Part shown: piece by piece, positions 13,001 to 28,000 of the stretch
How positions within the stretch are numbered: position 1 is the stretch's first letter
Layout of the letters: every line of letters begins with the position of its first letter
Source of the DNA: Tanytarsus gracilentus
Lineage: Eukaryota; Arthropoda; Insecta; Diptera; Chironomidae
Length of the DNA: 64,000 nt
Assembly (NCBI GenBank): GCA_038502055.1
Contig: JAXRKN010000045.1
Span: forward strand, 5,602,501 to 5,666,500
Direction: 5' to 3'
Notes under the pieces: generated by a model
What the model saw: the letters and a program-made list of their open reading frames with translations, nothing else
Told to the model about the DNA's origin: nothing
Databases searched by the model: none
Program-made: the position numbers and the translations under genes

Positions 13001-16000
13001 AAATTTTCATGTGCACTCTGCATCGAAATTGATGATGATGAAAATTTTCTCGGTGTCGCTATAAATTTACATACTCGCGTTGTACAAACGAGCGTCGTTG
13101 TGACATTAAAGATGAAAAATTTCTCACTCGATTTATAGCTGTATAATTAGCTTACATCGTACTCACTCATATTAAACGATGTTGTCGAAGGAAACTTGCG
13201 TCTGTGTACGACTCGCTTTGCTCCATAAAAAGCTAAATGTCGGAAAAAATTTACTGTTTAATCATGGAAAATTTATTGTCGTTTTTCGTCATGATTATTT
13301 GAGAATCTTCCTCACAAAATGCCCATAAATTTTTCTCTCTATTTCGTGTGTTTAACACATCCGATTGACAGTTCGTTAAAAAGGGGTTAGAAAGATTTAG
13401 TCAAAGCGTCATAAAATAACATTTTATATAATTTAACGGATTTAGGGAATTTAATTTATTTATTTTTCGGGGTTTGCCTTCAAATAAATTTTTCAATTAA
13501 TTCTGGGTCAATTTATTTCATTTTGTGTCCGCAAATTTTAAATTTCGTTTCCCTCGAATCTAAAAATTCAAAAATAATTTTTCAAGTTGCATTTCCTTGA
13601 CACGTTTTTATCTTCATTCTTACTTTTATCATCTTCCTTTCCCGCATCACTGAACGACTTTAAAAGTGAATGTGATTTTCATGGATATGGTGAATCGCAA
13701 TAAAGGGAAATCAATAAATTTTCTTCTAATGCTCACGAGAGGGATAAGAAGAAGTTATTTAACGTCTCTGTGCTGTATACACAAAATATGGTATGTGACA
13801 TCTCTGAAATATTCATCTCACATCCTTCTTCCACTAACGCCGCTTTCTGCCTTGCTCGCATACACAAAAGTAAAGTCGAATTGTTCAAATCCTTAAATAC
13901 ATACCGCACTAAACCCGGCCACCGCTTTATCCCACCTACACTACGCTCTCCATTACTTACAGCAACAGTGACAATCTCACCATGATGACAACAGTGAAGA
14001 CATAAAGTGATAAATAAATTTAAGGAAGATCGTAAATTATCGTCAATTTTTATACCATTAAATTATTTACCGCAACTGCGGCAAGTTGAGATAAATGACG
14101 ACGAGCGACTTAACAAAAATAAAGCTGTGGGATGTTTTGAATAAAAAGCTTTTCAAACTTTTTAAAAAAGTTCCATAAAATATTTTGCAATTGATTGAAA
14201 TCTTTAGCGAGCTTTATAAGAAGAAGAAAGTTCTAAATTTTACGATCGTAAATAAAATTAAGATGTGAGCATTCTACCACAAAAAAAGGAACTTTTGACT
14301 GACGTTAAATGTTTTTGAAATGTAATGTCGCGATATGAAATTTCTTCTTTTTTTGCCTCCTCATTACTTTCTGGCTTTTGCTTCTCTAGAGAATGATAAA
14401 AAATTCTGTGGGCGTAGACAGCGTCAGAGGCTCAACTGCGAGAGATTTTCAAAGGTTTTTTTAAACATTTTTTTCTTCTCTTTCAAGCAACCCAGCCGCT
14501 ATTGTTGAGGCAAGACGCGCAATTTATATTCATTCAGAAAGGGATGATTGTCTGTTTTTTATACTACAACAATTCCTTATTTTTCTCCTCTCGACTTTAT
14601 TATTCGCTTCAAGGAGTCCCCAACAGTGGGCGAGTTAAATTCAAGCATAAAGAGGGTTCAAAAATATTCTCACATCATTTAAACCTAAGGCGTTGATTGA
14701 GAGTGAACTCTAAGTTTTTAAACGATTTATATTGAATTAAATTATTTCAGGGGGCGGACGACTTGGATATAAATTTTTTGGGTATATAAAAATCTAAAAT
14801 TTATATTTTTATATTTTTATATACCTCATTTATATTTTTATATTTTTTATATTTTTTATATTTTTATATTTTTATATACTTTTCGATCGGAATTTACTCT
14901 ATATTGTGACTTTTCAACTAAAATTTAAAGCTGGAAGTGAGATCCAGTAGAAGTAAAATCAATCGATGGATTCGATAACCATTCGAACTAGATTCAGAAC
15001 TTAAATTCAGATCCATTGGAACTAAGATCCAGCTCTGGAAGTGAGATCCAGTAGCTTTAAGATTTAGTGCAGGAAGTCTGGAAGTGAGATCCAGTAGAAG
15101 TAAAATCAAGCGATGGATTTGATAGGCATTCGAACTAGATTCAGTGCTTAAATTGAGATCCATTGGAACTAAGATCCAGCTCTGGAAGTGTGATCCAGCA
15201 GTTTTAAAATTTAGTACTGGAAGTGAGATCCAGTAGAACTAAGATCCAGCGATGGATTTGATAGCCATTCGAACAAAGATTTAGTGCTTAAATTGAGATC
15301 CAAATGCTCGAAATGCAATTTAAAATTTTTTTTTGTCGTTAAGAAACAAACAAAAAGTATATAAAGTATATAAAATATCAATTTATATTTTTAAATAAAT
15401 TTATATTTTTATATTTCTCATTTATATTTTTATATTTTTGAGGTATATAAAGTATATAAAATTTATATACTAGTCGTCCGCCCCCTGAATTATTTTTTTT
15501 ATTTTGAGATTTTTAAAGGTCAACGATTAAAATTGTAGTTTACATCCCTTGTCCATTCTTATATGAATTTTATCTCAAAAAAGTTGCACAGCAAAGCGGA
15601 TCTCTCTTGGCGACGACATTTCATGCCATGTACGATTTATTTTGTTGATTTTTCACCAATAAAATCCAACTCTCATCTCACATTTGATCAACACCATTGA
15701 CAATGGTGCTCGGGGCAGCTTTTTCTGCACTCTTTCTCTTTCACATCTTGGACAAATGTAGAACCGGAAATTATTGAATTTCTCACATGCTCATGCTGTG
15801 TCATGTGGCATGAAATGGAATTAATAAAAATGCTCTCTGTGAGTTTACGTACGGTCGACTGTTGATATATTATCACCCACTATAAGGCATGCCATTTTTC
15901 TCCGCTTCTGGCTGCCATGCAAGCTCTCACACACAGATCTTAGTGATAAAGCATCTCTTCAACTCAACATTATCTATCATTGCTGTAACATCTTTAGAAA

Positions 16001-19000
16001 TTATTTTTGCTCTCGCATCGAGAAAAGATGAATGTAAAGCTTCTAATCAATTTTGGCATTGGAGAGGAAAACTTAAATGGATCGAACGAGAGAAAAATCA
16101 ATAATCTAAATGGGTAGATAAAGTTTTTTGTAGATGTGAGTTTGGGTATTAAATTATAAGATGCTGAAGAAAAAGTTAAGGGATGAATTTTGGCTTTAAA
16201 ATCTCAAATTTGAAAAACAATAGAAAATTTAAATTTGATTTTTCTTGGTATTGAAATTTTTGTTATTTCAATTCATTTTCTGATTGAAAACATTCCAAAA
16301 ATTGTGACATCAGCAGATGAAAATTCTCAGGATTTATCGCACACAAGTAAATCAGAAATATTCGCAAAAAATTGCCGCATAGAACATTGGCAAATTGTAA
16401 TGGTCAATAGTAGCGTGTGTAGGATAAAAGAAATGGAGTTAGATAAAACTGCTGATTTAACAATCGTACTCAATATCATTATTGCTGTCGACACAATGCA
16501 GAGAAAAAATATATTGATGACTTTTTGCCTACAATAAAAAATGAGAGGAGAAAAACAAGAAGAAAAACACGAAAAGGCGTGTGGGTTGGGAAGTGGGATG
16601 CATGAATTGAAATGTTAAAAATTTAAAAAATAAATTCAAAAATGCTGAATTACAAATTTTCATTGAATTTCTAATTTAAAAATCTAAAATTATTTCCCAC
16701 CCCTGGCATCTTTATTTCTTTTTATATAAAAGCTCTGAAATATTTTACATTAAAATTCCCAAGCACAAAAAAGGCAGGAAGAAATTTTTTCCACCACCAT
16801 CGAAAACATAAAACCTTCCGAAATTGAAATGGACATGTTTATGCAATCGATATAGACACAAAGCGCTAAAAACTGGCATCTCAACTTCCTTCCGATTTAT
16901 GTCTGTCATAATTTTTATGAGAAAATTGTTTCCCCTCGCCCCAAAAATGTCCATTTTTGCAGTGAGAAAATTTTTTTAAAAGCTTTTCTTTCACCGCCGT
17001 TGTGCTCATTGTTAAAATTTTCATGCGGGGGTTTTAGATGGGAAGAATGTACATGAAATAGTTTCGTGGTGTAGTTGAGAATCCTTTTGTTCGCTAATGG
17101 CATCATTACATGAACGTTATGTAAAAGGAATTGCAGTGAATTGAATGAGAAGATTAAGGTTGAAGAGATTTAATGGAATTTCGACTAATGGAAATTGCTA
17201 ATTCCTCAATTTAAAAAAAATAAGAAGAATTTAGTCAATTTATAAGTGCTCACTAATTTAAAATTAATCAAATTTTGAATTAAAATATTTTCAACCAGAG
17301 TTTTCACTCTTTGGACATGAACGAGCTTAGTCAAATTTCTTTAATGCTAGTTACATTGTTGCGATTTACAAAAGTTACATAAAAAGCACATAATCTGCAT
17401 AATAATGAAACATTCTTTTGATAGTGCAAGGAAAGCTTTATGGAATATGCAAAAAAAGCTCCGCAAGCAAAAATTTGAATTTTTAATTATCACACTCTGC
17501 TTGCTGTGCGCACTTTAATGCAAAATTATTATCATTGCATTCAAGTTATTCCACGTGCATTTCTTCCTCGAGAGAAAAAAAATAATCTCCTCGAACGAGA
17601 GCACATTTATTTAATTTTTATGGAGAAGAGCTTACGAATGTTGAATTATTAATTACTAAGCGAGTTACAAGCACATAGTGAGAGAGTGAGAGAAAAAAAT
17701 TGAATATAAAATAACACAAAAACAATTTTCTAGAGTTTATAAATTATTCATATTTTTTCATTGAACAATTAAAAAACAGTTTGAGAGGAAAAAAGGAAAA
17801 ATATTTTCAATAAAAACTCTCTAATCAATCCTCATTTAAAATGATTTATTACTCGATGTAAAAATGACTGCTGCTGTACAAATTATATACGAAATAATCC
17901 CGTACAACATCTCTCTCACATTAAGAAACATGAATAATTTATTAATAAAGTTTTTTGAAGTTCAACTAATTAAGAAATTGTGGTTATCGCTCGGTGATGT
18001 TGTGTTTGGTGTAATATATGATCATTTTTAATGAAAATTACATATTATAATGAGAAAAGTCAGTAAAAAGAAGATAATATAATTAAAGTACTTTGGAGTT
18101 AAACATTAAAATTTATCATTGAGGTGAATTCGAATGCTTGATACAAAAAATATAAAAGTAAAAAATTTAAAATTAAAAAATTATTTGTTAAATACAAATA
18201 AATTCTCATGACCTCAAAAACCACATCACGCAAAATTTCCTTTTATTTAATTAAGAAATAGTTTTCAACAAATTTTCTCACGCACGGCTTACAATCGATG
18301 CCATTTTGATAATCCCATGGGAAGTTTATAATGGCATTACATGCTTGAGAATTTTCATTTTCCTTTATGGCCCCTTTCATCCCAATTTTACCGCCCACCA
18401 AATATGAATATAAATGTGTGCCAAAAATCCAAATGGAGTGCGTATACGAGTGAAAGGAGCAGAATTCTGTAAGTTTATTACACACTCGAGTGTTTTTCAT
18501 ATACTTATGCGGTGGATGTGGATGGAATTAAAAGTTAAAGATAGAAATAGATGTCAATGGACATCATCGTGCATTAACAATGAGAGATGATTTTTTTAAG
18601 GTTGAAAAAAATTAAATATTTCAGGTACTCACAATTTTTAACGATTACTTTGATAATCACTTTTTTCGTACTTTATTTTTGAATTTAAAAATTACGTTAT
18701 AAAGTTGACTGTGTTTTTTCATGAGAATTTTATGTATTTTTTTTTCAACAGAAAAGTGAATTATTAAAGTAAGCGAAAAATAACTTAAATTTTTAACGTG
18801 ATTAAAAAATTATCAAAATTAAACAGTATTTCAAAAAAATATTCCTCACCTTTTTTCTTTCTCGAAACTAAAACAAAACCCAAACATTTTCGTATGCTGC
18901 TCACCACAACGGTGATAATTTCTTATTCTCTCACATACATTCGTGATGGTGATAATAATAGAATGAAAATGCGGGTTTAAGAATTACACTTATAATGATT

Positions 19001-22000
19001 GTTTTATAGATTTTCCCTTCAAAACCGTAAAATTTTAGCTCTCCATTTCAATGCTCTGAGCACATTTATCCATTGTGGTGTGTAAAGATCCGTTGACATC
19101 GTTGACAGGGACAGGAAAACAATAATTCTTCCTCTCATTTCAAACTAAAACGAATGAGGCCCCTTCGTAATCCAGAGATGTCGACAAAATGCATAAATCT
19201 CAATACTCGAGATGCTTTTAGTAGCAACATCACAACTCGAAATTTATTTATGTGACAACAATTTATTTTTGACTTCTTATTTAGCCACCAACACCAGTTT
19301 AGGATTGTTGAATGTTGCTATGGGCATAATAATACTCATTTTGAGATGTTTTGTTATCTCTCAAGTGCCCTCTTAATTGCTAACGATGTTTTCTAATGTC
19401 TTATTTAGTAACGAGAGTGGCATTTGAGGAGTTTATTTTCAATCAAGCGGGGGCACGAGGATTTGATGAGTTTTTAAGTATTTCGAGAAAATGAGATGAT
19501 TTATGGCGAATAACAAAATATGAAAACATATTTTTCTTACGTTTTAGATGCATCTAGATGGTGGAAAAACATAATTTTTTTACTCTTTAAATACCTTCAA
19601 GTTTCTCCCAAAAAATTCCTCCAAGCTCAGCATTAAATTTCTCTCTCTCTGCAAAATGTCCCGCAGAATTCCATCACATACACACACAAAACGCACAAGT
19701 GGTTAGAAAAGGGACTTTTCGACTGTTACTGATAGCTGTTGAATAAATTTGCCAGTAAGCACACACAAATGAGAATTTTAGCATGAGTTGTGACTCACGT
19801 CGGTTGAGGTAACATTTGGTTTTCATATTTATCGAGAGAAAAGAGATTTTTGTCACTCCAGCACCGTGTCCAAAAATATATTTACTGAGATCCGCACGGA
19901 ACTTCACGGTTTTTATCGTGTGTGGTTAGGTTTAACTCGCTGGAGTTTATTACGGGGTTAAAATGATGATAAAGGTATGAAATGAAGGGAGATTTAATTT
20001 TTAAGCAGTGCATGGACACTGAAATTAAAACTTGTGTAAAGTAAAATTTTTACTACATTTTCCAACCCTAGTAAATTTTAACTCAGGTCGACCTTTTTTC
20101 CTGTGAAAGCCACACGAAAAGTCCACGAAAAGTGAATACAAACTGAAATATCCCAGAATGGCAATAAATATATGCGAAAAGTAATTCGAAGGCACAAAAT
20201 GGAGATTTTCATCCTCAACCGTGACAGTTCACAAAATTTTAATCCACTCGTTTTTTTCCCAGCATTATTTTACGCACTCGTGAATTTCTCGTTTCATTCA
20301 CGGAGTATATAATTTCCGCGTTCCATACACAGCTCTGTGATACAGTGCATTCCAAATAAATCTTCATTACAATTCAATTAATATCGCGAGAGAGCAAAAT
20401 GAAATTTACATTTTTGATAGTCCTCGGGGATGAATCAATATAAATTTACGATTGAAAATGAATTTTTTAAGCATCGAATGCAAAACATAGCAGAGCAAGT
20501 GATATGCTGTGATAGAAAATATGGAAAGCTTATTTTCATATCTGTTGTGAAATGCACATTCAATGTTGCAATGGTGATTGGTCAAATCAATGGGTGGAAA
20601 CTTGTAAAATTTAATTAAATTAATTTTAATATTTAAATCCCAGTGTCCACCCCTTGGTCTTATCATATTCTCGATTTTCTCTCATTGATCTTCTCTCGCA
20701 TGATGATAGCAGATGCTCATCAACATGTGTGCATAATATTATTCGAATGATGTAAAATGCATTTGGTAAGTTTCAGAGCGACATAAATTTCGATAAATTC
20801 ATAATATTTTTCACATGAAATGACGCGCATCTGGGTTTGTCCAGTTTTCGCATTAAAATTAAGGTTGAAAAATAATCGGATATAATTAAATTAACAGCCA
20901 ACTTGGGAAAGCTCTGTAAAATCTCATTAAGCTCTTCCAATTAAACTCGCAGGTTTATTAACGTGCATCTCAACTCTCAAGGTGAGATCAATTTCAAAGG
21001 AAACATCTTTTATATTGTTCAACATAATTTCACAAAAAGGGATTAAATTTATTCTTAAAAAGGCAGTAAAAGATTCAAAAGAATTATGGTTGTAAATTGT
21101 GAGCGCTGAGAAATTAAAAAAAAAGTTAAAAGAAAATGCAAGAGTATAAAAATAAAATTTAAAAAAGTTTAGTTTTCTTTTGAAAATCCATTTTCTATCT
21201 CTGAATTAAATAAATAAATAAAATCCATATAATTTATTTTTATAGTAAATTCTCTGTTAAAAAAATTATTTAAAGATTGAAAAAATATTCTTTAAAATAT
21301 AATTTTCCACCCCTTGAGTTTAAAAAATTTCAAGTTTATCGCTTGCAGCCATTAACCTTTTCTTTATGTTCTCAATTAATTCCTTTGTAAACAAGAATTT
21401 GCTAAAAAAATTCCTCATGTAAAAGAAAACTCCAGCATAATCTTCGTATAAAAGTTGATGTGTTTCCAGTTGTTCACTTTCCGACAGAATTTTTTCTTCA
21501 TCGCCTCGAGTTGCGGAAATAAAATGACAAACATGGCATTTTTAAAATGGCAGCTCGCGCGACAAAAACTCAAACATTCAAGCGGTAATGAGATGTAAAA
21601 TTTTATTTTTTTCACTAATTAAAATTGAGTGAAGCTATTTCTGTGCTCTATTCATCACGCACGCCGCTGTTTCAATCATTATGACTGCTGAAAGAGCGCG
21701 CTTGCTGTCATTCAACAGTGTTGAGTGGTTTTTTGCATTTTCAAGTTGTGTGCAAGCTGGTTGTGGAAAAATTCACTCTCTTCCTTCCGCTGTTGAACAT
21801 GTATGAAACATGCTAATTAAGTTTGATGTTATTTATTCGTGCAAATTTATAAGTTTTAATTTTTACTCCGTTTGTGAAGAGTTCTCGTGATGTTTCATTA
21901 AAAGCGAATGAAAAAATACTCGAGCTTATCAAAGAGCTTTTAAAATTTCAAATAAGGATTGTTGAGAAAAATAAATGCTTTGAATTTTATGAAGTGATCT

Positions 22001-25000
22001 TGAGAATGAAACTTTTACAGCTGAAAGCGTTAGTTCAAATATTTTTTAATTGTATGAAAGTTTTAAATATTTAAATCGTCTTAAAAAATTATCAAAATCA
22101 GCATCTCAACCCAAACCGATTTCAAACCTTTTAACGACATAAAATTCTTCACAGCAGTAAAATTTCTCACGAAAATATAATTTTTTTATGACTTCCTTCA
22201 TGCATGCCGTGATTTCAGCTATCATGGAAAATTTTTATGAGCAATTTTGAAGAATTTTTTTTAATTATTATCACTCGCTATAAAATGAGTAAAAGTTCGC
22301 TGTTGACAATGTCATGGTGTCGTTCCGCAGCAACAAACATGTGACAATAAATCTTTAAGAGTCTTCACATCTTTGAAATGCGATAAGAAATTTTTTGCTT
22401 TTGTGGGTTGTCGAGGCTTACAGTAAGCGATGCGTTTCCATGGATTTGGTTTATTTTTTATAAAGTAATTTTCTCGATGGCAACTTTTGAAATGTGAAAA
22501 ATATTGTGATGCTCCAAGAAAATTTTTTAATGCTACAAAAAAAAGATTTTAAACACTAAATTTTCAACCGCCCAAAGAATGTTTCGAAAAACTAAATAAA
22601 TCTCATGAAATTTCTCTCAATTAATTAAAAACAAAATAATTCTCTTTTTGGGTTTGCATCCGCTTAACGGTCTGTTGACACCCAGAATCAACATCCAACG
22701 AAACACATTATCTTTATATACATTTCTAAAATGAATGTTGTTAATTATCATCTTAATGTACAAATCTCACATTTTTCCCTCCTCTCGAGGCAGAGAAAAA
22801 AAAAGAAGAAAAGTTTCTTTAATTTTATATTTTTGGGAAAGCAGCGAAGATATTTGATTATAATCCGGGGATGTTTAATGGCTGTTAGAATGAGCAATTG
22901 AGTTTAAAATAAAGTGTGCAAACATGGCATTAAGGCTTATGAAGAGAAAGTAAGAAGAGGCAGTTACTTGACATATGCTCGAGGATGAAGATTAACTGGT
23001 AGAGATAATGCATTATAATGGAGCGAAGCGAATTTTACTGAAATCTTGGGAGGTTAATTTAGTTTCAAAATTTAAAATCATTTCGAAAAATTTAAGATTT
23101 AAAAAATAAATTTCAGCCTCATGAAAAAAAATTATACCTCTAAAACTTTTATTTCCTACCATTAAATTAAATTTCCATCCAACAGAATTTTTAATTACCA
23201 TGAAAAAGTTCATTCGATGTTTACAAAAAATTTGGTTTCATATAACAAAAATCCGCTTCCGTGTTTGTGTGAAAATTCCCCATAAAACCCAAAGCTCGTG
23301 CATGTGCGAAAATCACTCGAGATTAAAGCACGTAATTAATCCAGCGAGTGAATTCACTTGACTTTCACCAATAATCATTATAATTTCACACAACCATGAG
23401 TTGTTTGCTTTCGTGTACTCGATGTTCTCGTATCATTTCACGCGCCACACATCGTCAAAGCGGCACAACATATATCATTATAAAAATGATATTCAAGGAG
23501 GAGTGAAGAGACACAAAATCGTAGAAGTGTATTAACTTTGGGAATTTATTATTTTTCATGATTTATAGGCTACATTATGCTCTCATTCTTTCACACACCT
23601 CATGAGACTCATGGGAAATTTTATTAGAAAGATAATTTTCGAGAAAATGGTTATGGCGTGCTCGCTTGGAATTTACGAGGTGTGCGAAGTTGAGCCACCT
23701 GTTGAAAATTTGAAAATTAACGTTAATTTTTTTAAAAAATGATTTTTGTATTTTTGAACAATTTTTTAAATTTCCATATTTTTATTCATTCCTTGCATTA
23801 TAATTTTACACTCCATACATCAGAAAGTTTTTATAATTTTAATTTCTAGCATTTTTTTCCGTCGAAATCTCACAACGTCAACATATCGTGAGCAGCAAAC
23901 AAAAATGTTCTTTTTCATTGCCCTTTTTATCTCGTCAGAGCACGAACGAGCGACTTTGCCACTGAAGATAGAGAAAATTGAATTTTATTGCAATTCAGAG
24001 TTTGTTTTGTATCGTTTTTAGCTCGCTTTCGAGTCGGAGATATTTAAATTAAGATAAACATTTTTTTCTCTTCATTCTCGAGGAAATTCTTTTAGAAGAA
24101 ACTTTTTTCTAGCAGCTGAGGAATTTCATTTATATTTAGTTTGTTGTCAAAAATTTTGCTGACTTTACAGGAAAATTAAATATTTTTTCATAAAAATTCT
24201 ATTCAAATTTTCTGAGAATTTTTCATAAATTTTCCATTAAAATGCTCTCAAAAATTTTTTACGTAAAAACGCCATTTGTGTCGTTTGCGTATCGCTCAAA
24301 AAACAGCACTTTCCCTCGAGAGCATCAAACTCTCATTCACATTTCGAGCATAAATCTTATGGCGGTGTGCGATGCTACAAATTTTTTTTGGAAAACATAA
24401 AAACTCTACAAACAAAAAATGCATTTTGGGATGCTTCTTCATCAAACACAGTGGCTTGATGATATCGCATGTACACAGTCGAAAATGCGATGAAAAATTC
24501 TGCTGCTGTTGCTCTAGTGAGCATTAGAGAGACTCGAAGCGAATGAATTCCTTTTCAATTTCCCTCTGTATACACATCGTCATCAGTTGAATGCTCCGAG
24601 ATAGTGAAACGAGCAGAGAGTGATGTATGGTATGATAATTCACTTAGAAACAGATCCAGCTCGATGGCCGATTTTTCTCTCAGCTGGAAGTTGCTTCTAT
24701 TAATTTTATTTCCACTCTGTGTCACACGATGCAAGGTGATGAAGTTTTTTTTCGATGGTTCGACAATTTTTTGATGGAGTTCAAAAAATTGTAGATTTAT
24801 TGAAATTTTTGATCACGTTTAATTTTAATCATCAAAAACAATAATTTTACAATTTAAAAATTTAACGGCTTTTTTTAAAAATATTTTAAACAGGTGCATT
24901 TTTATTTTGATTTCTTTTCCCACTTAGGCAAATTAAGTCGTCTTTTTTTTCTCCAACTCCTCAATCTATCTGGCCACACTGAACATCGCATGCAGCATTG

Positions 25001-28000
25001 CCGTTGATGATGATGACGAAATGAAATTTTCATGTTTGTTGTCGTTTCGTTCGGAAATGAGAACGTTTAAAAATAAAAATGTGCAGCTTGGATGAAAATC
25101 ATAGCACACGTGCCGTGTTGTGTGAAGATTTATATTCTTAGTAAATTATTATGAAATCTCTGATATGCACGGAGACATAGCACTCATATGCTTTTCATTA
25201 CCTTTCCTTGTGCCAAGGAGCGGAAATTTAAATGCAAAATCTTTGTAAAATTTTAAAAATAATTTAAAAAGTTTCTCTCCATTTTTTCAACGCTCTCCTT
25301 GAGTAACTCACACGAGTGCATGTCGGGATGTAGTTTCACTCATTGTACAAAACATGACTTCCTTTTCACTGGTGTACTTTTATTACTGAGGTTATTATGA
25401 GCTCTCTTCCGAGCCACTCACTTAGTACTTTCTGTTGTACATTTTGATGACTTACAATAGAACATTTTTATCGCACTAACTGTGTTATGGCTCTTTATGA
25501 TTAATAGACATATCGTGGATGGATTTTAGTATGGCATTACATTGCAAGTTTTATAAAAATGCCAATTGACCTCCACGACGGCGACAGTGATGATTGTTAG
25601 ATTGGCATCGTTAGAGAATGACGTTGGAGTTTTTTATTTCTCTGCGATATGATTAAAATTTATTTTGAATTTTTCAAGGTGATTTTTTCATGAAAAATTA
25701 TCATGAAAATTAATAACTGCGACACATCATGCGAAATTAAAAGTTACTCAATTGAAATTTTTACCCTCCTCTCTTGTGATTAATTAACTTTGTAGAAAAA
25801 TTCTCTAATTGCTTCTGTAATTTTTATTTAAAGCAGTCATAAAAGAACTTTTGATCTAGATACGGCAATGAGTCATTGCTCCGTACATGTGTTCACTTTT
25901 AAAAGGCTTCTGACTTCAACAGACTCCTCGTGAACAATTGATTGACTTTCAAAGTGCCTTTGCCGAGAGAGAAGAAACTTTTCAAATAAGAAAATAATGA
26001 CATTCCTTTTTGAGGGCATCCCCGAATCGCAAAAAGATTTATTGGAAGTAAATTTTTAATATTTCTCCCTCTGTGTCCTCAACTGAAGCACACACGAATT
26101 GAGTCGAAAGTCGTTTTCGAAGCATTTCGAGTGGAAACAAAAAGAAATTCTTCAAGTCATTTTTCTCATAAAGATTTTTTTCTTCTTTCAAGGGCGAACT
26201 TTCAAGTGGAAAATTGACAAAACTTCAATGAATTTCTTTTCTTTTGGGTTCTTATGGCATAGAGAGTGATATTGATGTTTTGTGACCGCATACAAAAGGA
26301 GCCACTTGAAAAAAGATCAAAAGAGCCTTTCTCGCTCTATTGTGCTCGTAAGATGGTTTAATGTATTTATAAACTTTTGTTAGTTATTCATTAATGGATT
26401 TAGAGAAAATTCTCTCAGTTTTTCTTTCTATTTTTTAAAATACCTAACTTCATTTTTATATTTATCATTATTTTTTTAATAAAAATTACATTTAAATTAA
26501 ACAAAAAGTTATTTATCTTCGAGCCAAACCCTTGAAACTATTTTTTTGGGTTGCACTAGATGAACAGTCTGTTTATATTTTTATGCTAACACTGACTATC
26601 TCATATTTTTTCAACATTCATTGTCGGATCCTTTTCGCACACAACACAATTTATATTTACAACAAACTTTTTTTCTAGCCATGAAATATTGAAACGGGAA
26701 GAGATGGTAAAAAGTTTTGAGAATCTGCTCTGGAATTTTACCTTTTTTACCTCACGACTAAAACGCATCCACGTTCACCTTATGTACATACATTAATCTT
26801 ATTATTAAACCTTTTTTTGCTCTTCCTGCATTATACACTGTGTGCGATGGCAATTCAGTTAGCAATGCGGTAACAATGGACATTCACAATGGTCTAGTCG
26901 GATGGTGAAAAACATTTAAATAAATTTTCCATCTACGACCATCCGTTTTTATTTCAACGGCACACATACAGCGTGGGCAGTGGACGAAATTTTATTATGG
27001 AAATGAATTAAAGGGGTGGCAAAAGTGTCAAAATTAAATTACTTTTTCATCAAAACTTGAAATTAAAGCTCAAAGTTCAGTAGCTCTTTTATCCTTAATC
27101 CCATTGCCCTCAATTTCATCATACCAACGATACGCTTGTTATCCCTCCGCCAGGGGATGATGGTTTTTATTTGCTTTAGAATGCACACGACAATGAGAGT
27201 GGTCACAATGTGTTTTACAATCGTTTACTGGGCGAGCGAGAGAAGAAAAAACCATTTGAGTTGAGTCACGATCGCATAATAAAAATTTTATTGGGACTTT
27301 CTCTTCACTACTTTGCCGCGTCTTTCGTCTTTCTTTCCCTTTGATGGCAATGATGATGGCAGAAAGTATAAAAAAAGGCAAAAGCTGGTGAGAGATGGTG
27401 GCTGGTGACTGGTTTGAAGAATAATTTATGAATGGAAGGCAAAAAGGAATATAAACTTATTCTCTCTCGTTTTTTTGGCTCCTTTTTGAGCATAAATTTT
27501 GCGACATTTCGAGTGAATTGAGGTCGGTTTGTCACTGCGAGTAAGTCACACTGAGATTTTATGAGCTATCCTTGGAAGTTACTTCGGAGGGGTTTCATTA
27601 AAAGTTTTGCTGTTATAATAAAAATCGCTTCTGGGTCATTTTTGTCGAGTTTAATTGCATTAAATGAATTAGAGGGATTTGAAAAAAAAATTTAAAGAGT
27701 TTATTGACGTTTATAAAATGTTAAAAACTAAAATATTGATTCGACTTACTGCCATTTTTAGTACATGAATTTTAGAACAAGAAAATTAAAATTTACCCGT
27801 TAAAATTTCTCCATTAAAATTTTATTTTATTCAAAAATTCCATCAAGCATGAAATCAAATATCCTCGAATCCAATAATAAAATATTCTCTCAACCTCCAA
27901 AATCCTTTTCCAATAAATCATTTTAAAAAATATACACCTTGAGGTTCTCGCATGATATCCGAGAGTTGCCACGTTTTGTGATTTTATGTTATCGCGTTAT

